64,000 bases of DNA from Kiritimatiellia bacterium (lineage in GTDB: Bacteria > Verrucomicrobiota > Kiritimatiellia > JAFGHX01), in NCBI GenBank assembly GCA_016929905.1, contig JAFGHX010000259.1, positions 31,645 through 95,644 on the forward strand. Direction: 5' to 3'. Shown piece by piece: positions 34,263 through 43,427 of this stretch. The notes under the pieces are model-generated. The model was not told the DNA's origin, did no database searches, and saw only the letters and a program-made list of their open reading frames with translations. The translations under genes and the position numbers were made by a program. How positions within the stretch are numbered: position 1 is the stretch's first letter; every line of letters starts with the position of its first letter.

Positions 34263-36671
34263 CTAGTCGGGCTGCTTCCCGAGCGGCGCCGAATCCGGGC
34301 CGAGCGCGCCGATCGTGGTCCCGCTCGCGCCCGCGCCGATGTTCGGGCTGTCCGGCGCGAGCCGGTAGTCATGGCCGCGCGGATCCACATATTTCGGGTG
34401 GAAGAAGATCGAGTGCCGGTCCACTCCGGAGTAGTTGCGCCACTCGCTGATGCTGGTGATGTATCCCCTGGGCTTAAGACCGTTGACGTAGGCCAGGCCC
34501 TTCGTGCCCGCTCCGAACGCGTCGCCCCGGAACGGCTTGGCTCGCTCGCCCGGCGGCGGCGGCTTGAGCTTGGCGTAGTCGTCGCGGAGGTAGAAGAACA
34601 GGTTGTTGTAGTCGCAGTCGAACGTCTTCATCTGCTCTTGGCTCAGGCCGCTGTAGATGCCGTTCCCCGGGAACGCCAGGCTGTTGTTCCGGCAGACGCT
34701 GCCCGCCGCGGAGCCGTGGACGCCGAGGCTGGCGAGGAACGTCGAGCAGACTGTGTTGTACGTCAGAGTGAACCGCGGCGAGTGGTAGAAACGAATGGCA
34801 CTGTTCACCCTGAACAGAAGGTTCTTCGTGATGACCACGTCGGGCGATTGCCGGATCTCGATTCCCGTCCCGGTGGCAACCCACGAACTCACATAGTCGT
34901 CTCGGTTCCACATCCGGCATCCCTCGATCCGGGCATGAGGTGAGTCGGCGACCTCAATGCCCGCCTGGCGGAACCAGCGGATCTCCAGGCCTCTGATCGT
35001 CACATGCGGTGCGTTCTTGAGCCTGAGGCAGACGTCCGTACGGTAGAGGCCGTCAAGTACGGCCGTATGCGGCTCGGCCGCCTCGATCACGATCGGCGCG
35101 TCCGCCGTGCCGCCGTGCTCAAGCCTGTGCGCCCCGAGATAGACGCCGGGCGCCAGCATCACGCGGTCGCCCGGATTCGCACGGTTCAGCGCGGACTGCA
35201 GAGACCGGAACGGACGCTCCGCTGTGCCTTCGCCGGCGTGCTCGGCTCCGCGTTGCGCGTCCACATACCACGCGCGGGGCGGCCCTTCCCGCGCGATATG
35301 TTGCACGTCCGTGGCAGGCAGCCGCAAGGGAGGGGGCGGCTGGACATCTTCCGCGCCGGCCACCGGCAGGATAGCGCGGGTGAAGGGGCGGCCGTCGGCG
35401 ACACCCAGCGCGCCCGCCGGCCTGCCGTCCTCCCCGAGTCTGGCGCCCGGGCTGTCGGGCAGCAGGCGGTAGTCCTCACGCGCGGGGTCGGCGAAGCGGG
35501 GCTCGCCCCGAACGTTTCCCGGCCCTTCTCCCTGAACCGGGCCTTTGCCTCCGGAAAAGAGGTTCCGGTCCGTCGTCCCGCCGGTGATCGGCACCGGGTA
35601 CCCTGTGACGATGTTGTAGCGGAAGACTGTCTCGGGGTGGAAGCCCGTCCTGCCGATGCCTTGGCGCTGGTTGTGGCCTACGACGGTGTTGTACTCGACA
35701 AGGAACTCGCCGGGCGGCGTCTTGTAGAAGATACCCAGGTGAAACCCGACGATCAGGTTCCGGTACGCCTCGCCGCCGCCGTTCGGATAGTAGTGTTCGA
35801 TGCCGGCCTGATCCTGACTGTCGCCGCATTGGATCTTGAACGCGTTGTCCCGGCGGACGAAGATGCAGTCTTCGATAATCTCACCCGTGCCCTGGGAGTA
35901 GACGCCGCCGCCCACGTCGTCGGCGCGGCAGCGCCGGATTCGCGGGCCTTCGCAGTGCTGAGCGATGCTGACCCCGCGCACGCAGCCCCAAACCCGGCAG
36001 TCTTCCACGACGTGCCCCGTGCCCCGGTACAGGCTGACGCCCGCGCTGCCCCGGCCCAGATGGAATCCGCGGAACTGCAGGCCCTGAACGGTCACGTCGC
36101 TGCGGCGAATGTCGAGCCCGGCGTTGTCGCGCGCCATCCAGACCTCGTGCGAGGCGGGCGGCTTGCCGTCGGAGGTGCGGAAGACCACGTCGGCTTTCCC
36201 GACGGCGAAGCATGCCTCCTTGGCCGCCACCGTATCGGCGTCGGCCACCAGCGTGTAGCGAACGCGCGTATCGGTCTCCCAGAGACTGGGCCAGGACCGC
36301 CGCGGCGTGTAGCGGTGCGCGATGCGGTAGACGCCCGCTTCGCCGGGCAGTGCGGATGCGTCCAGAGCCTTCTGTCCCCCGTCCACAATGGCGTCCACGA
36401 ATCCGCCGTTCGGCTTGCGCTCGGCCCGGATAACCAGCCGGCCGGGCTTGCCGCCTTCGATCTTCACGCTGCCGGGATACACGCCCTCATGCACGACAAT
36501 CTCCGGAATCGGCTCGCGTGCGAGCGCCTCGTCCACCGCCGCCTGGATCGGGTTCCCCGTGCCCGGCCGCACGTGGAGCGCGTCTTCCACCCCCACCGCG
36601 TCGCCAATTCCGACCCGCAGCACGATTCCGGCCAAAAAGAGCCACAGCACGCCCTGCCTGTCTCTTGTCAT
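34263..36671 (-). CDS. Secreted parallel beta-helix protein (paralogue 1)
   Basis: 802 aa from the ATG at 36671 (MTRDRQGVLWLFLAGIVLRVG), which gives a plain signal peptide. Two beta-helix regions are visible. One opens with HVRPGTGNPIQAAVDEAL near residue 32. The other opens with RPFRSLQSALNRANPGDRV, followed by MLAPGVYLG, near residue 500. Coils with VVEDCRVWGCVRGVSI and IIEDCIFVRRDNAFKI lie between. It is closely similar along its full length to the next upstream gene (36898-39288), so the two arose by tandem duplication. It is probably a polysaccharide lyase, hydrolase or binding protein of the cell surface or periplasm. Confidence 0.85.
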   Translation of the reverse strand: MTRDRQGVLWLFLAGIVLRVGIGDAVGVEDALHVRPGTGNPIQAAVDEALAREPIPEIVVHEGVYPGSVKIEGGKPGRLVIRAERKPNGGFVDAIVDGGQKALDASALPGEAGVYRIAHRYTPRRSWPSLWETDTRVRYTLVADADTVAAKEACFAVGKADVVFRTSDGKPPASHEVWMARDNAGLDIRRSDVTVQGLQFRGFHLGRGSAGVSLYRGTGHVVEDCRVWGCVRGVSIAQHCEGPRIRRCRADDVGGGVYSQGTGEIIEDCIFVRRDNAFKIQCGDSQDQAGIEHYYPNGGGEAYRNLIVGFHLGIFYKTPPGEFLVEYNTVVGHNQRQGIGRTGFHPETVFRYNIVTGYPVPITGGTTDRNLFSGGKGPVQGEGPGNVRGEPRFADPAREDYRLLPDSPGARLGEDGRPAGALGVADGRPFTRAILPVAGAEDVQPPPPLRLPATDVQHIAREGPPRAWYVDAQRGAEHAGEGTAERPFRSLQSALNRANPGDRVMLAPGVYLGAHRLEHGGTADAPIVIEAAEPHTAVLDGLYRTDVCLRLKNAPHVTIRGLEIRWFRQAGIEVADSPHARIEGCRMWNRDDYVSSWVATGTGIEIRQSPDVVITKNLLFRVNSAIRFYHSPRFTLTYNTVCSTFLASLGVHGSAAGSVCRNNSLAFPGNGIYSGLSQEQMKTFDCDYNNLFFYLRDDYAKLKPPPPGERAKPFRGDAFGAGTKGLAYVNGLKPRGYITSISEWRNYSGVDRHSIFFHPKYVDPRGHDYRLAPDSPNIGAGASGTTIGALGPDSAPLGKQPD

Positions 36672-36897
36672 TTTCCACAACCCCCGTTCTGTCGAGAATT
36701 CTTCTCCGGCCTCCCGCCACAGCGCGTGGTCGGTGGAGGGTCCCATGACGGCAGCCCAGGAAAATTTGGGCCAGCTATACCCGTCGCCGCGATCGCACAC
36801 CTTGATTCAGCACCCCTAGCGTAACGCTTCAAGCGCGCCCTTCAAAGGCCGGAAACGGCGAGAAAGGTATCAAAATCCCCAGTCGAGCCTACGCCGG

Positions 36898-39288
36898 CTA
36901 TTTCGCCGGCGGCGCCGAGTCGGGCCCGAGCGCGCCGATTGTGGTTCCGTTCTCGCCCGCGCCGATGTTGGGGCTGTCCGGCGCGAGCCGGTAGTCGTAG
37001 CTCCTCGGATCGACGTATTTCGGGTAGAGGAAGATCGAGTGCCGGTCCGCCCCGGACCAGTTGCGCCATTCGCTCATGCTGGTGATATACCCGCCCGGCT
37101 CGACATAGGCGAGGCCTTTCGTGCCCGCGCCGAACGGGTCGCCCTTGAACGGCTTCGCGTGCTCGCCCGGCGGCGGCGGTTTGCGCGCGGCGTAATCGGC
37201 GCGAAGGTAGAAGAGCAGGTTGTTGTAATCGCAGTCGAACGCCTTCATCTCGTCCTGCTTCAGGCCGAAATAGACGCCGTTGCCGGGGAACGTCAGGCTG
37301 TTGTTCCGGCAGACGCTTCCCGCCGCGGACCGGTGGATTGAGAGGCAGCCGTGGAAGGAGGTGCTGAGGGTGTTATAGGTCAGGCTGAAGCGCGGGGAGT
37401 CCTGGATGACAATCGAGCGGTCGTTCATGAACAGAACGTTCTTCGTGATCAGGGCGTCGGGTGAACCCCGGAGGAAGATTCCTTTGCCGATCACGCGGCC
37501 GCTCGTGTTGCGATCCTTGTTCCAGATCCGGCACCCCTCGATGCGCGCGTGTGGCGAGTCGGCGACCTGGATGCCGGCCTCGAGGTACCAGCGCAGCTCC
37601 AGCCCCTTGACGGTGACGTACGGCGCATTCTTCAGTTTCAGGCAGACGTCCGCGCGGTTCAGGCCGTCGAGCACGGCGGTATGCGGCTCGGCCGCCTCGA
37701 TGACGATGGGCGCCTCCGCGGTGCCGCCGTGCTCGAGCGCGTGCTCGCCCAGGTAGACGCCCGGCGCCAGCACGACGCGGTCGCCAGGATTGGCCCGGTT
37801 GAGCGCGTCTTGCAGAGAACGGAACGGTCTTTCCGCCGTGCCTCCGCCGGCGCTTTCCGCGCCGCGTTCCGGGTTGACATGCCAGCAGCGGGGCGGCCCT
37901 TCGCGCTCGATGTGTTGGACGTCCGTGGCAGGCAGCCTCAGGATAGGGGGCGGCTTCACATCCGCCGCGCCCACCACGGGCAGGATGGCGCGGGTGAAAC
38001 CCTCGCCGTCGGCCACGCCCAGAGCGCCTGCAGATCGGCCGCCTTCCCCGAGCTGAGCGCCGGGACTATCCGGCAACAGGCGGTAGTCCTCGTGTTCGGG
38101 GTTCGCGAAGCGTGGCTGTTCCCGTACGTTTTCCGGGCCTTCCCACGGCGCGGTCCGGGGCGAACGGAAGAAGACGTTTTTGTCCACGACAGACCCCTGG
38201 AAACTGCTGAGCCAGAGCAGCGCTGTGCCGAACCCTGTGGCGACGTTGTAGCGGAAGACCGAGTTGCTGTGCCAGCCCGTGCAGCCGATGCCCGACCCGC
38301 CGCCGCGGCCCACGGCGGTGTTGTATTCCACGACATAGCGGGCGGGTGGCGCCTTGTAGAAGATGCCCTTGGCGAATCCGACGATCAGGTTCCTGTATGC
38401 CTCGCCCCCGCCGTACGGATAGTAGTGCTCGATGCCGGCCTGATCCTGGCTGTAGCACTGGACCTCGAACGCGTTTTCACGGCGGATGAAGATGCAGTCT
38501 TCGATGATTTCGCCCTTCCCGTTGGAGAAGACCCCTGTCACCACGTCGTCGGCGCGGCAGCGCCGGATGCGCGGGCCCTCGCAGCGCTGCGTGACGTCGA
38601 TCCCCCGCACCGCACCCCAGACCCGGCAGTCTTCCACCACGTGCCCCGTGCCGTTGTCCAGCCGGACGCCGGCACTGCGTCTGCTCATGTGGAATCCGCG
38701 GAATTGCAGGCCCTGGACGGTGACGTCGTTGCGCCGAATGTGCAGGCCTGTGTCGTCGCGCGACATCCACAGGTCGTGCGCGGCCGGCGCCTTGCCGTCG
38801 GAGGTCTGAAAGTACACCTCCCCGTCGCCGAGGCCGAAGCAGGCCTCTCTGGCCGCCGCGGTGTCGGTGTTCGCGACGAGATTGTAGCGGATCCCGGTGT
38901 CCAGCTCCCACAGGCTGGGCCAACACTTGCTCGGGAAGCGATGTGTGACGCGATAGACGCCGGACTTGCCGGGCACACGGTCCGCCTCGGTGATTTTGCG
39001 GGCCCCGTCCACGATGGCGTCGACGAATCCACCGTCGGGTTTCCGCTCGGCCCGGATCACCAGTCGACCGGGCTTGCCGCCCTTGATCTCGACTCCGCCG
39101 GGATACGCGCCGGCATGCACGATGATTTCGGGAATCGGCTCGCGCGCGAGTGCCTCGTCAACCGCTTTCTGGATCGGGTTGCCCGCGCCCGGCCGGACGC
39201 GGATGGCGTTCTCGGCGGCACAGGCGGCTTCAGTGCCGATCAGTGCCGCGATGGCGATCGACACGGCCCACCGCATGCGGTTTTTCAT
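36898..39288 (-). CDS. Secreted parallel beta-helix protein (paralogue 2)
   Basis: 796 aa from the ATG at 39288 (MKNRMRWAVSIAIAALIGTEA), preceded by AGGAGG. A signal peptide ends near AACAAEN. Module order matches paralogue 1: RVRPGAGNPIQKAVDEAL near the N-terminus, VVEDCRVWGAVRGIDV and IIEDCIFIRRENAFEV in the first helix, RPFRSLQDALNRANPGDRV opening the second. Conservation of the same coils in both copies, with differences spread throughout, points to an older duplication with both copies kept functional. The gap to the giant protein gene upstream is filled by an inverted-repeat element. Confidence 0.85.
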   Translation of the reverse strand: MKNRMRWAVSIAIAALIGTEAACAAENAIRVRPGAGNPIQKAVDEALAREPIPEIIVHAGAYPGGVEIKGGKPGRLVIRAERKPDGGFVDAIVDGARKITEADRVPGKSGVYRVTHRFPSKCWPSLWELDTGIRYNLVANTDTAAAREACFGLGDGEVYFQTSDGKAPAAHDLWMSRDDTGLHIRRNDVTVQGLQFRGFHMSRRSAGVRLDNGTGHVVEDCRVWGAVRGIDVTQRCEGPRIRRCRADDVVTGVFSNGKGEIIEDCIFIRRENAFEVQCYSQDQAGIEHYYPYGGGEAYRNLIVGFAKGIFYKAPPARYVVEYNTAVGRGGGSGIGCTGWHSNSVFRYNVATGFGTALLWLSSFQGSVVDKNVFFRSPRTAPWEGPENVREQPRFANPEHEDYRLLPDSPGAQLGEGGRSAGALGVADGEGFTRAILPVVGAADVKPPPILRLPATDVQHIEREGPPRCWHVNPERGAESAGGGTAERPFRSLQDALNRANPGDRVVLAPGVYLGEHALEHGGTAEAPIVIEAAEPHTAVLDGLNRADVCLKLKNAPYVTVKGLELRWYLEAGIQVADSPHARIEGCRIWNKDRNTSGRVIGKGIFLRGSPDALITKNVLFMNDRSIVIQDSPRFSLTYNTLSTSFHGCLSIHRSAAGSVCRNNSLTFPGNGVYFGLKQDEMKAFDCDYNNLLFYLRADYAARKPPPPGEHAKPFKGDPFGAGTKGLAYVEPGGYITSMSEWRNWSGADRHSIFLYPKYVDPRSYDYRLAPDSPNIGAGENGTTIGALGPDSAPPAK

Positions 39289-39319
39289 CGGTTGCCTCCT
39301 TCTTGCGTCTGATGGCCCA

Positions 39320-39462
39320 GTAGCGCAGGCATTCCTGAGTTCACTTGAAGAAAGCGGCTCGCGAGACGCTCGCCCTCCATGAACGCTAGACGTGGTGTCA
39401 ATGGAGGGCGAGGCTCCCGACGAGCCGGCTTCTTGGAGTGGACTCATTCCTGCCTGCGCTAC
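39320..39462. repeat. 143-bp inverted-repeat element
   Basis: The arms of about 60 bp run from GTAGCGCAGGCA (39320) to CTCGCCCTCCAT (39380) and back from ATGGAGGGCGAG (39401) to TGCCTGCGCTAC (39462), with scattered mismatches. The right end contains the TAG stop of the adjoining giant-protein gene (39461-39459). Part of one arm (GCGGCTCGCGAGACGCTCGC) recurs at 43325-43350, and a related copy at about 25402 is split by a MITE. Confidence 0.75.
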
Positions 39463-42400
39463 TCCCACGCTCTCGCGTAATCCACAGCCGGCAATGCGTC
39501 GAGCGAGACCGCATTATTCCCCTCGTAGATCTCCGGAACCGCATTGTCCGGATCGAGAACGAGCCGCCACCCGGTCCGCACGCCGGCCGGCAGGGCCAGT
39601 TCGAACGTTTTGCGCTTCGGGTGCAGGTCAAGCGGCGCCGGAAGCGGGCCCAGGGCCTGGCGCACGAGCACCCGGCCCGCGCCGTCCACGATGCCGACCA
39701 CGGCGTTCGCGACGTCGGCCGAGCCGATGTTGTGGATCGTGCCGCTCACCGTGTCACCCTCGATGTTGACTTCCCGCGCGGCAATCGCCAGGTCGGCCCG
39801 CCGGTAGATCGGGTCGAGCTTCTTCGTCTGCGTCAGTTCGATGACCGTAACCGCCTTCGGCGCCAGGGTGACCGGGACCCGGTCCGCACGCATGAGCTCC
39901 AGCGATTCGGTCTGCGCCGCGCGATCCATCTTCCGGTCGCCGTTGGCGTCCGGCCCGACGGCGAGGGTGTACGTGCCGTGCTCCAGCGCCCAGATCCCCA
40001 TCTTGCCCGTCATGGGCTTGTCCGCATAGCTGTAAGCCAGGACCTTCAACCCGTCGCGCCGGTTCTTCAGCACGAGCGCCGCGTAGTCGGTGCCGAACCC
40101 CTCCCAGCTCACGGCGTGGGTGGGGTTGTACTTGTTGCGCTTGCACATCCCGCCCAGATACGCGCGGGCCGGATGCGTCTGCAGCTGTCCCAGGAAAACG
40201 CGGTCGGTGAACGGATGGGTCGTGGTGTACATGTCCGGGAAGCGTTTGGCGTCGTATACGGTGTCAATGGCCGCCTGCCAGTTCTTCGAACCGCCGCGCG
40301 CCTGCTTGGCGAGGCGGGTCGGATCGCCCGCGATGAACACAGCGGCCGCGGCGTCGAGCGCGGCCAGCTTCTCCAGTGTGCCCGGCGCCAGCCCGCCGTT
40401 CAGGCCGCCGAGCGCATACACTTCCGAGAGGTGTGCCGCGGCCGGGTAGGGCGCCTTGCCCTCGCGGTAGTAAAACAGGAACGGTTCAATGTAGCGTGTG
40501 TCGCCCGTCAAGGCGTACAGCCACATGAACGTGGAGGGCGCCCCGTATCCGATCCGGAGCGGGGCATCCTTCCCGCTCCAGTTCTTGACTTCGCCGGAGC
40601 GCACGTCGACGACGACCGGGCAGTCCCGCGGCTTCATCAGCTTGAGCCACGTGTTCGCCCATTCGAGCGGCACCTTGAGCGCGGCCGGGCTGCGGTTGTA
40701 GTCGGCGTACTGCAGCGTCGGGTGGAACATCAGCGCGCTCGAGGTGCCGTCCCGTGCCGGCTGACGCGGCTGTTTCGTATCGTCGTACCCCATAGTCCCG
40801 TGGTCGCGGAAATGACGGCGGCCGTCCTCGGTGCGGATCGTGAGCTTCTCCACGTTGCGGGCCGAATCCATGCAGCGCTCGAGGTAGACCGGGTCACCGT
40901 AGAACCAGCGTGCGGTCAAGGCCAGGTGATTGAGCCCTTCCTCATAGGCGTGCAGCGAGTCCGTGGCGATGATGTTCAGGCCGCCGCACAGGTTCCTCTT
41001 GTCCGCCAGCTCCGCCAGCCGCGCGACGCCATCCTTGACTTTCGCGGCCACGCCGTCCGTCTCGAAGAACGGCATGTCGGCGAGTTGCTGGTAGAAGTCG
41101 GAGTCGTCCTGCACGCCGACGCCGACCTCGCCGGTCGGCACCATGCGTTCGTCCATCCACCACTCGACCATACGCCGGAACTCGAGCCAGGCCAGCCGCG
41201 GATACCAGGCCCAGGCCGGCACGCCGGCGGGCGGCTCGGGCGGCGGGCCGAGCTCCGAGACCTTGATCTTCCGGATATACACCCACTCCCGGTATTGCCG
41301 TGCCAGCGCGTCGGTGGGGTCGATAGCGTGGCACTGGTCGATGGTCATGAACAGCTCGGGACAGAGCGCGCCGTACTGGGTGGCGAAGAACTCCTCGCGT
41401 GTCACGTTGCCCTTGTAGTTGCCCCAGGGGCGCGACTCCGAATGCACGGCAAACAGACTCTTGAGCAGCAGCTTGCGCCACGCGATCGCTTCCGGCACCG
41501 CTCTGGCGCGGTCCACGAAATGGAGGCGGAACTCGGGCGCGCCGCCGGCCGGCCCCGCGAGGCGGACGTCCGCGTCGAAACGCAGCGTCAGCCACAGCCG
41601 GCTGCCGGCGAGCAACACCTGATCGGGGATATCCAGGTTCAGCCGCAATCTGCCGGGCTCGGCGACGCGGCACTCGAGCCAGGTGATATCCCGGCGCGGA
41701 TTGAGCGGGTCCTGCACGGCGACGGTGATGCCGAGTGGCTCGGTCTTGCCCGCTATCTCGGCCTCCAGCGTGACGGCTGCGAGGCCGGCTTCTTGATCGA
41801 ACGGCTCCGTAATGAAATGCAGCGCCCGATTCTTCTCGAAATCGATCGGCCGGGAACCGTCCCGCGCCTTGCCGAGCGTGAAGGCGCGCCGCTCGCCCGC
41901 GTCGTAGCGCTCCGCCATGGCCGGCGCGATGCTCTCGGGGGCAAACCGGCCCGACGGCGCCGGCGGCTCGACGGGCTCGCCGCCCAGCAACCATCGTTCG
42001 CCGCCCGAAGCGAACCTGGCGCCGTTCTCGACGCGGTAGAAGCCGACATCGGCGATCGCGCCCATTCTGGTGTTGAAGAAGCTGAGCTTTCGGGCCTGTA
42101 CCCGCTGATCGAAGCGCACGACTTCCGTCTCACCGGCCCCGGTGAAGCGGCGCAGGAGCCGGCCTGACCCCGGCTTGGCGATGTGTGTGGCGTCGGCGTA
42201 CATCCGGGCGCGTGCCCCGCCGCGCAGGACGACCAGGTCGAATCCGTCCGCGTCGGCCAGCGCGATGTGCAAGCCGTCGTTGCCGCCGTACAGGAAGGAT
42301 ACGCCCGCGCCAATGCCCGGGCGCGGGTACTCCGCCGTCTTGCCCGTGTAGTTGCCGCTCGCCAGCGTGCCGTCGACCGGCGCGCCGACGAACGCCGTGA

Positions 42401-43289
42401 GCAGCCGGCAGTCGTCGACCAGCACCTTCTTCACGGAAACGGGCACGTTCGGGGCCAGCACGAAGGGGGCCGCCGGCCCGGCGCCGGCCAGATCCTCATC
42501 GGCGTCCAGCGCCTTCTCGACAGCCAGCGCCCGGGCCGTATCCGCGGCCGACGGCTTGCCGAACACCAGATGCCCGAACCGCTTGGGCTGATAGAAGCCC
42601 TCGCCTTCGAGATGCGTCCAGGTGCTCATCTGGCCCTGGTAGTTCTCGGTGTGGCAGAAGTTCAGCCGCCAGCTGTCGTTCTCTTTCGGCGCGGCGTCCA
42701 GGTCCTTGAACGGAATTGCGAGTTCCGCCGCCCAGTAGCCGGCGTTGCCTTGCGTGTAGACCGTGCGGCACGCGACACGCACATCCGCGTTCCACGCGCG
42801 CCGGTTCCTGTCCGACCGGGCGTCGTAGAGCGTGCCGAGCGGGTTGACGATGAACTGGTACCAGACGCCGTCCGGCCCGTGGGGGACCAGGAACAGCTCG
42901 ACGCTGTCGTCCTCCCAGACCGCACCGTCACGGTTCTTCGCATCGGTCCGCATCTTGCGCAGGTTGCTGCAGAAGACTTTGAAGGCGAAGTAGAGCGTGT
43001 CCTCGTCGCGCACGCAGAACGCCTGGGTGTCGTCCCTCGTCCTATCCAGCTTCTGGTACAGGAAGAAGGGCCGCTGGCGCGGCGCCGCAGTCCAGCAGGC
43101 GTCGTCGAGCTTCCCGTCGATCGCCGGCGGGGCGCTCGTTCTGATGCCGTGCAGGGTCCGCGGCGTCTTGAGCAACGGCTCCGTTTCGTTCGCCCGCGCG
43201 GCCCCTGCAAGGGCGTACAGGAGGCACGCGGCGCAGATCAGCCGGACAGTCAACGTCAGGCAACTGCGGTTGGCCTTCGTGTGATGCAT
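39459..43289 (-). CDS. Giant secreted protein with CBM9-like domain and CARDB-like C-terminus (family copy A)
   Basis: 1276 aa, ATG after AAGGAGT. Signal peptide about 1-33. Residues about 45-245 resemble the CBM9/DOMON sugar-binding domains (PPAIDGKLDDACW, DDSVELFLVPHG, YWAAELAIPFKDL). From about 285 the protein matches its two upstream neighbours: a beta-sandwich opening SVKKVLVDDCRLLTAF, a long helical region rich in Trp and Tyr that looks like an alpha/alpha toroid, and a C-terminal CARDB-like sandwich (IHNIGSADVANAVVGIVDG). Acidic clusters shared by all three copies (PTGEVGVGVQDDSDFYQQ, FFETDGVA, NPTHAVSWEGFGTDY) could be catalytic. I do not recognise the core family. Glycoside hydrolase or lyase activity is a guess from fold and context. 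Confidence 0.8.
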   Translation of the reverse strand: MHHTKANRSCLTLTVRLICAACLLYALAGAARANETEPLLKTPRTLHGIRTSAPPAIDGKLDDACWTAAPRQRPFFLYQKLDRTRDDTQAFCVRDEDTLYFAFKVFCSNLRKMRTDAKNRDGAVWEDDSVELFLVPHGPDGVWYQFIVNPLGTLYDARSDRNRRAWNADVRVACRTVYTQGNAGYWAAELAIPFKDLDAAPKENDSWRLNFCHTENYQGQMSTWTHLEGEGFYQPKRFGHLVFGKPSAADTARALAVEKALDADEDLAGAGPAAPFVLAPNVPVSVKKVLVDDCRLLTAFVGAPVDGTLASGNYTGKTAEYPRPGIGAGVSFLYGGNDGLHIALADADGFDLVVLRGGARARMYADATHIAKPGSGRLLRRFTGAGETEVVRFDQRVQARKLSFFNTRMGAIADVGFYRVENGARFASGGERWLLGGEPVEPPAPSGRFAPESIAPAMAERYDAGERRAFTLGKARDGSRPIDFEKNRALHFITEPFDQEAGLAAVTLEAEIAGKTEPLGITVAVQDPLNPRRDITWLECRVAEPGRLRLNLDIPDQVLLAGSRLWLTLRFDADVRLAGPAGGAPEFRLHFVDRARAVPEAIAWRKLLLKSLFAVHSESRPWGNYKGNVTREEFFATQYGALCPELFMTIDQCHAIDPTDALARQYREWVYIRKIKVSELGPPPEPPAGVPAWAWYPRLAWLEFRRMVEWWMDERMVPTGEVGVGVQDDSDFYQQLADMPFFETDGVAAKVKDGVARLAELADKRNLCGGLNIIATDSLHAYEEGLNHLALTARWFYGDPVYLERCMDSARNVEKLTIRTEDGRRHFRDHGTMGYDDTKQPRQPARDGTSSALMFHPTLQYADYNRSPAALKVPLEWANTWLKLMKPRDCPVVVDVRSGEVKNWSGKDAPLRIGYGAPSTFMWLYALTGDTRYIEPFLFYYREGKAPYPAAAHLSEVYALGGLNGGLAPGTLEKLAALDAAAAVFIAGDPTRLAKQARGGSKNWQAAIDTVYDAKRFPDMYTTTHPFTDRVFLGQLQTHPARAYLGGMCKRNKYNPTHAVSWEGFGTDYAALVLKNRRDGLKVLAYSYADKPMTGKMGIWALEHGTYTLAVGPDANGDRKMDRAAQTESLELMRADRVPVTLAPKAVTVIELTQTKKLDPIYRRADLAIAAREVNIEGDTVSGTIHNIGSADVANAVVGIVDGAGRVLVRQALGPLPAPLDLHPKRKTFELALPAGVRTGWRLVLDPDNAVPEIYEGNNAVSLDALPAVDYARAWE

Positions 43290-43324
43290 GATGCGACTCC
43301 TTGCGTTGCGCGGTGTCCCGTTCG

Positions 43325-43350
43325 GCGGCTCGCGAGACGCTCGCCCTCCA
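43325..43350 (+). repeat. Partial copy of the 39320-39462 repeat
   Basis: GCGGCTCGCGAGACGCTCGC and the next six bases are identical to one arm of the element at 39320-39462. The opposite arm is not present, and the remaining gap up to 43428 is GC-rich DNA without a gene. Confidence 0.6.
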
Positions 43351-43427
43351 GTCGGTTGTTCTCGCGCAGAACGCCTCGCCGGACGCGCGCCCTGCTGCGG
43401 CGCGGCAGGCCGGCGCGGCGCGGTGCG

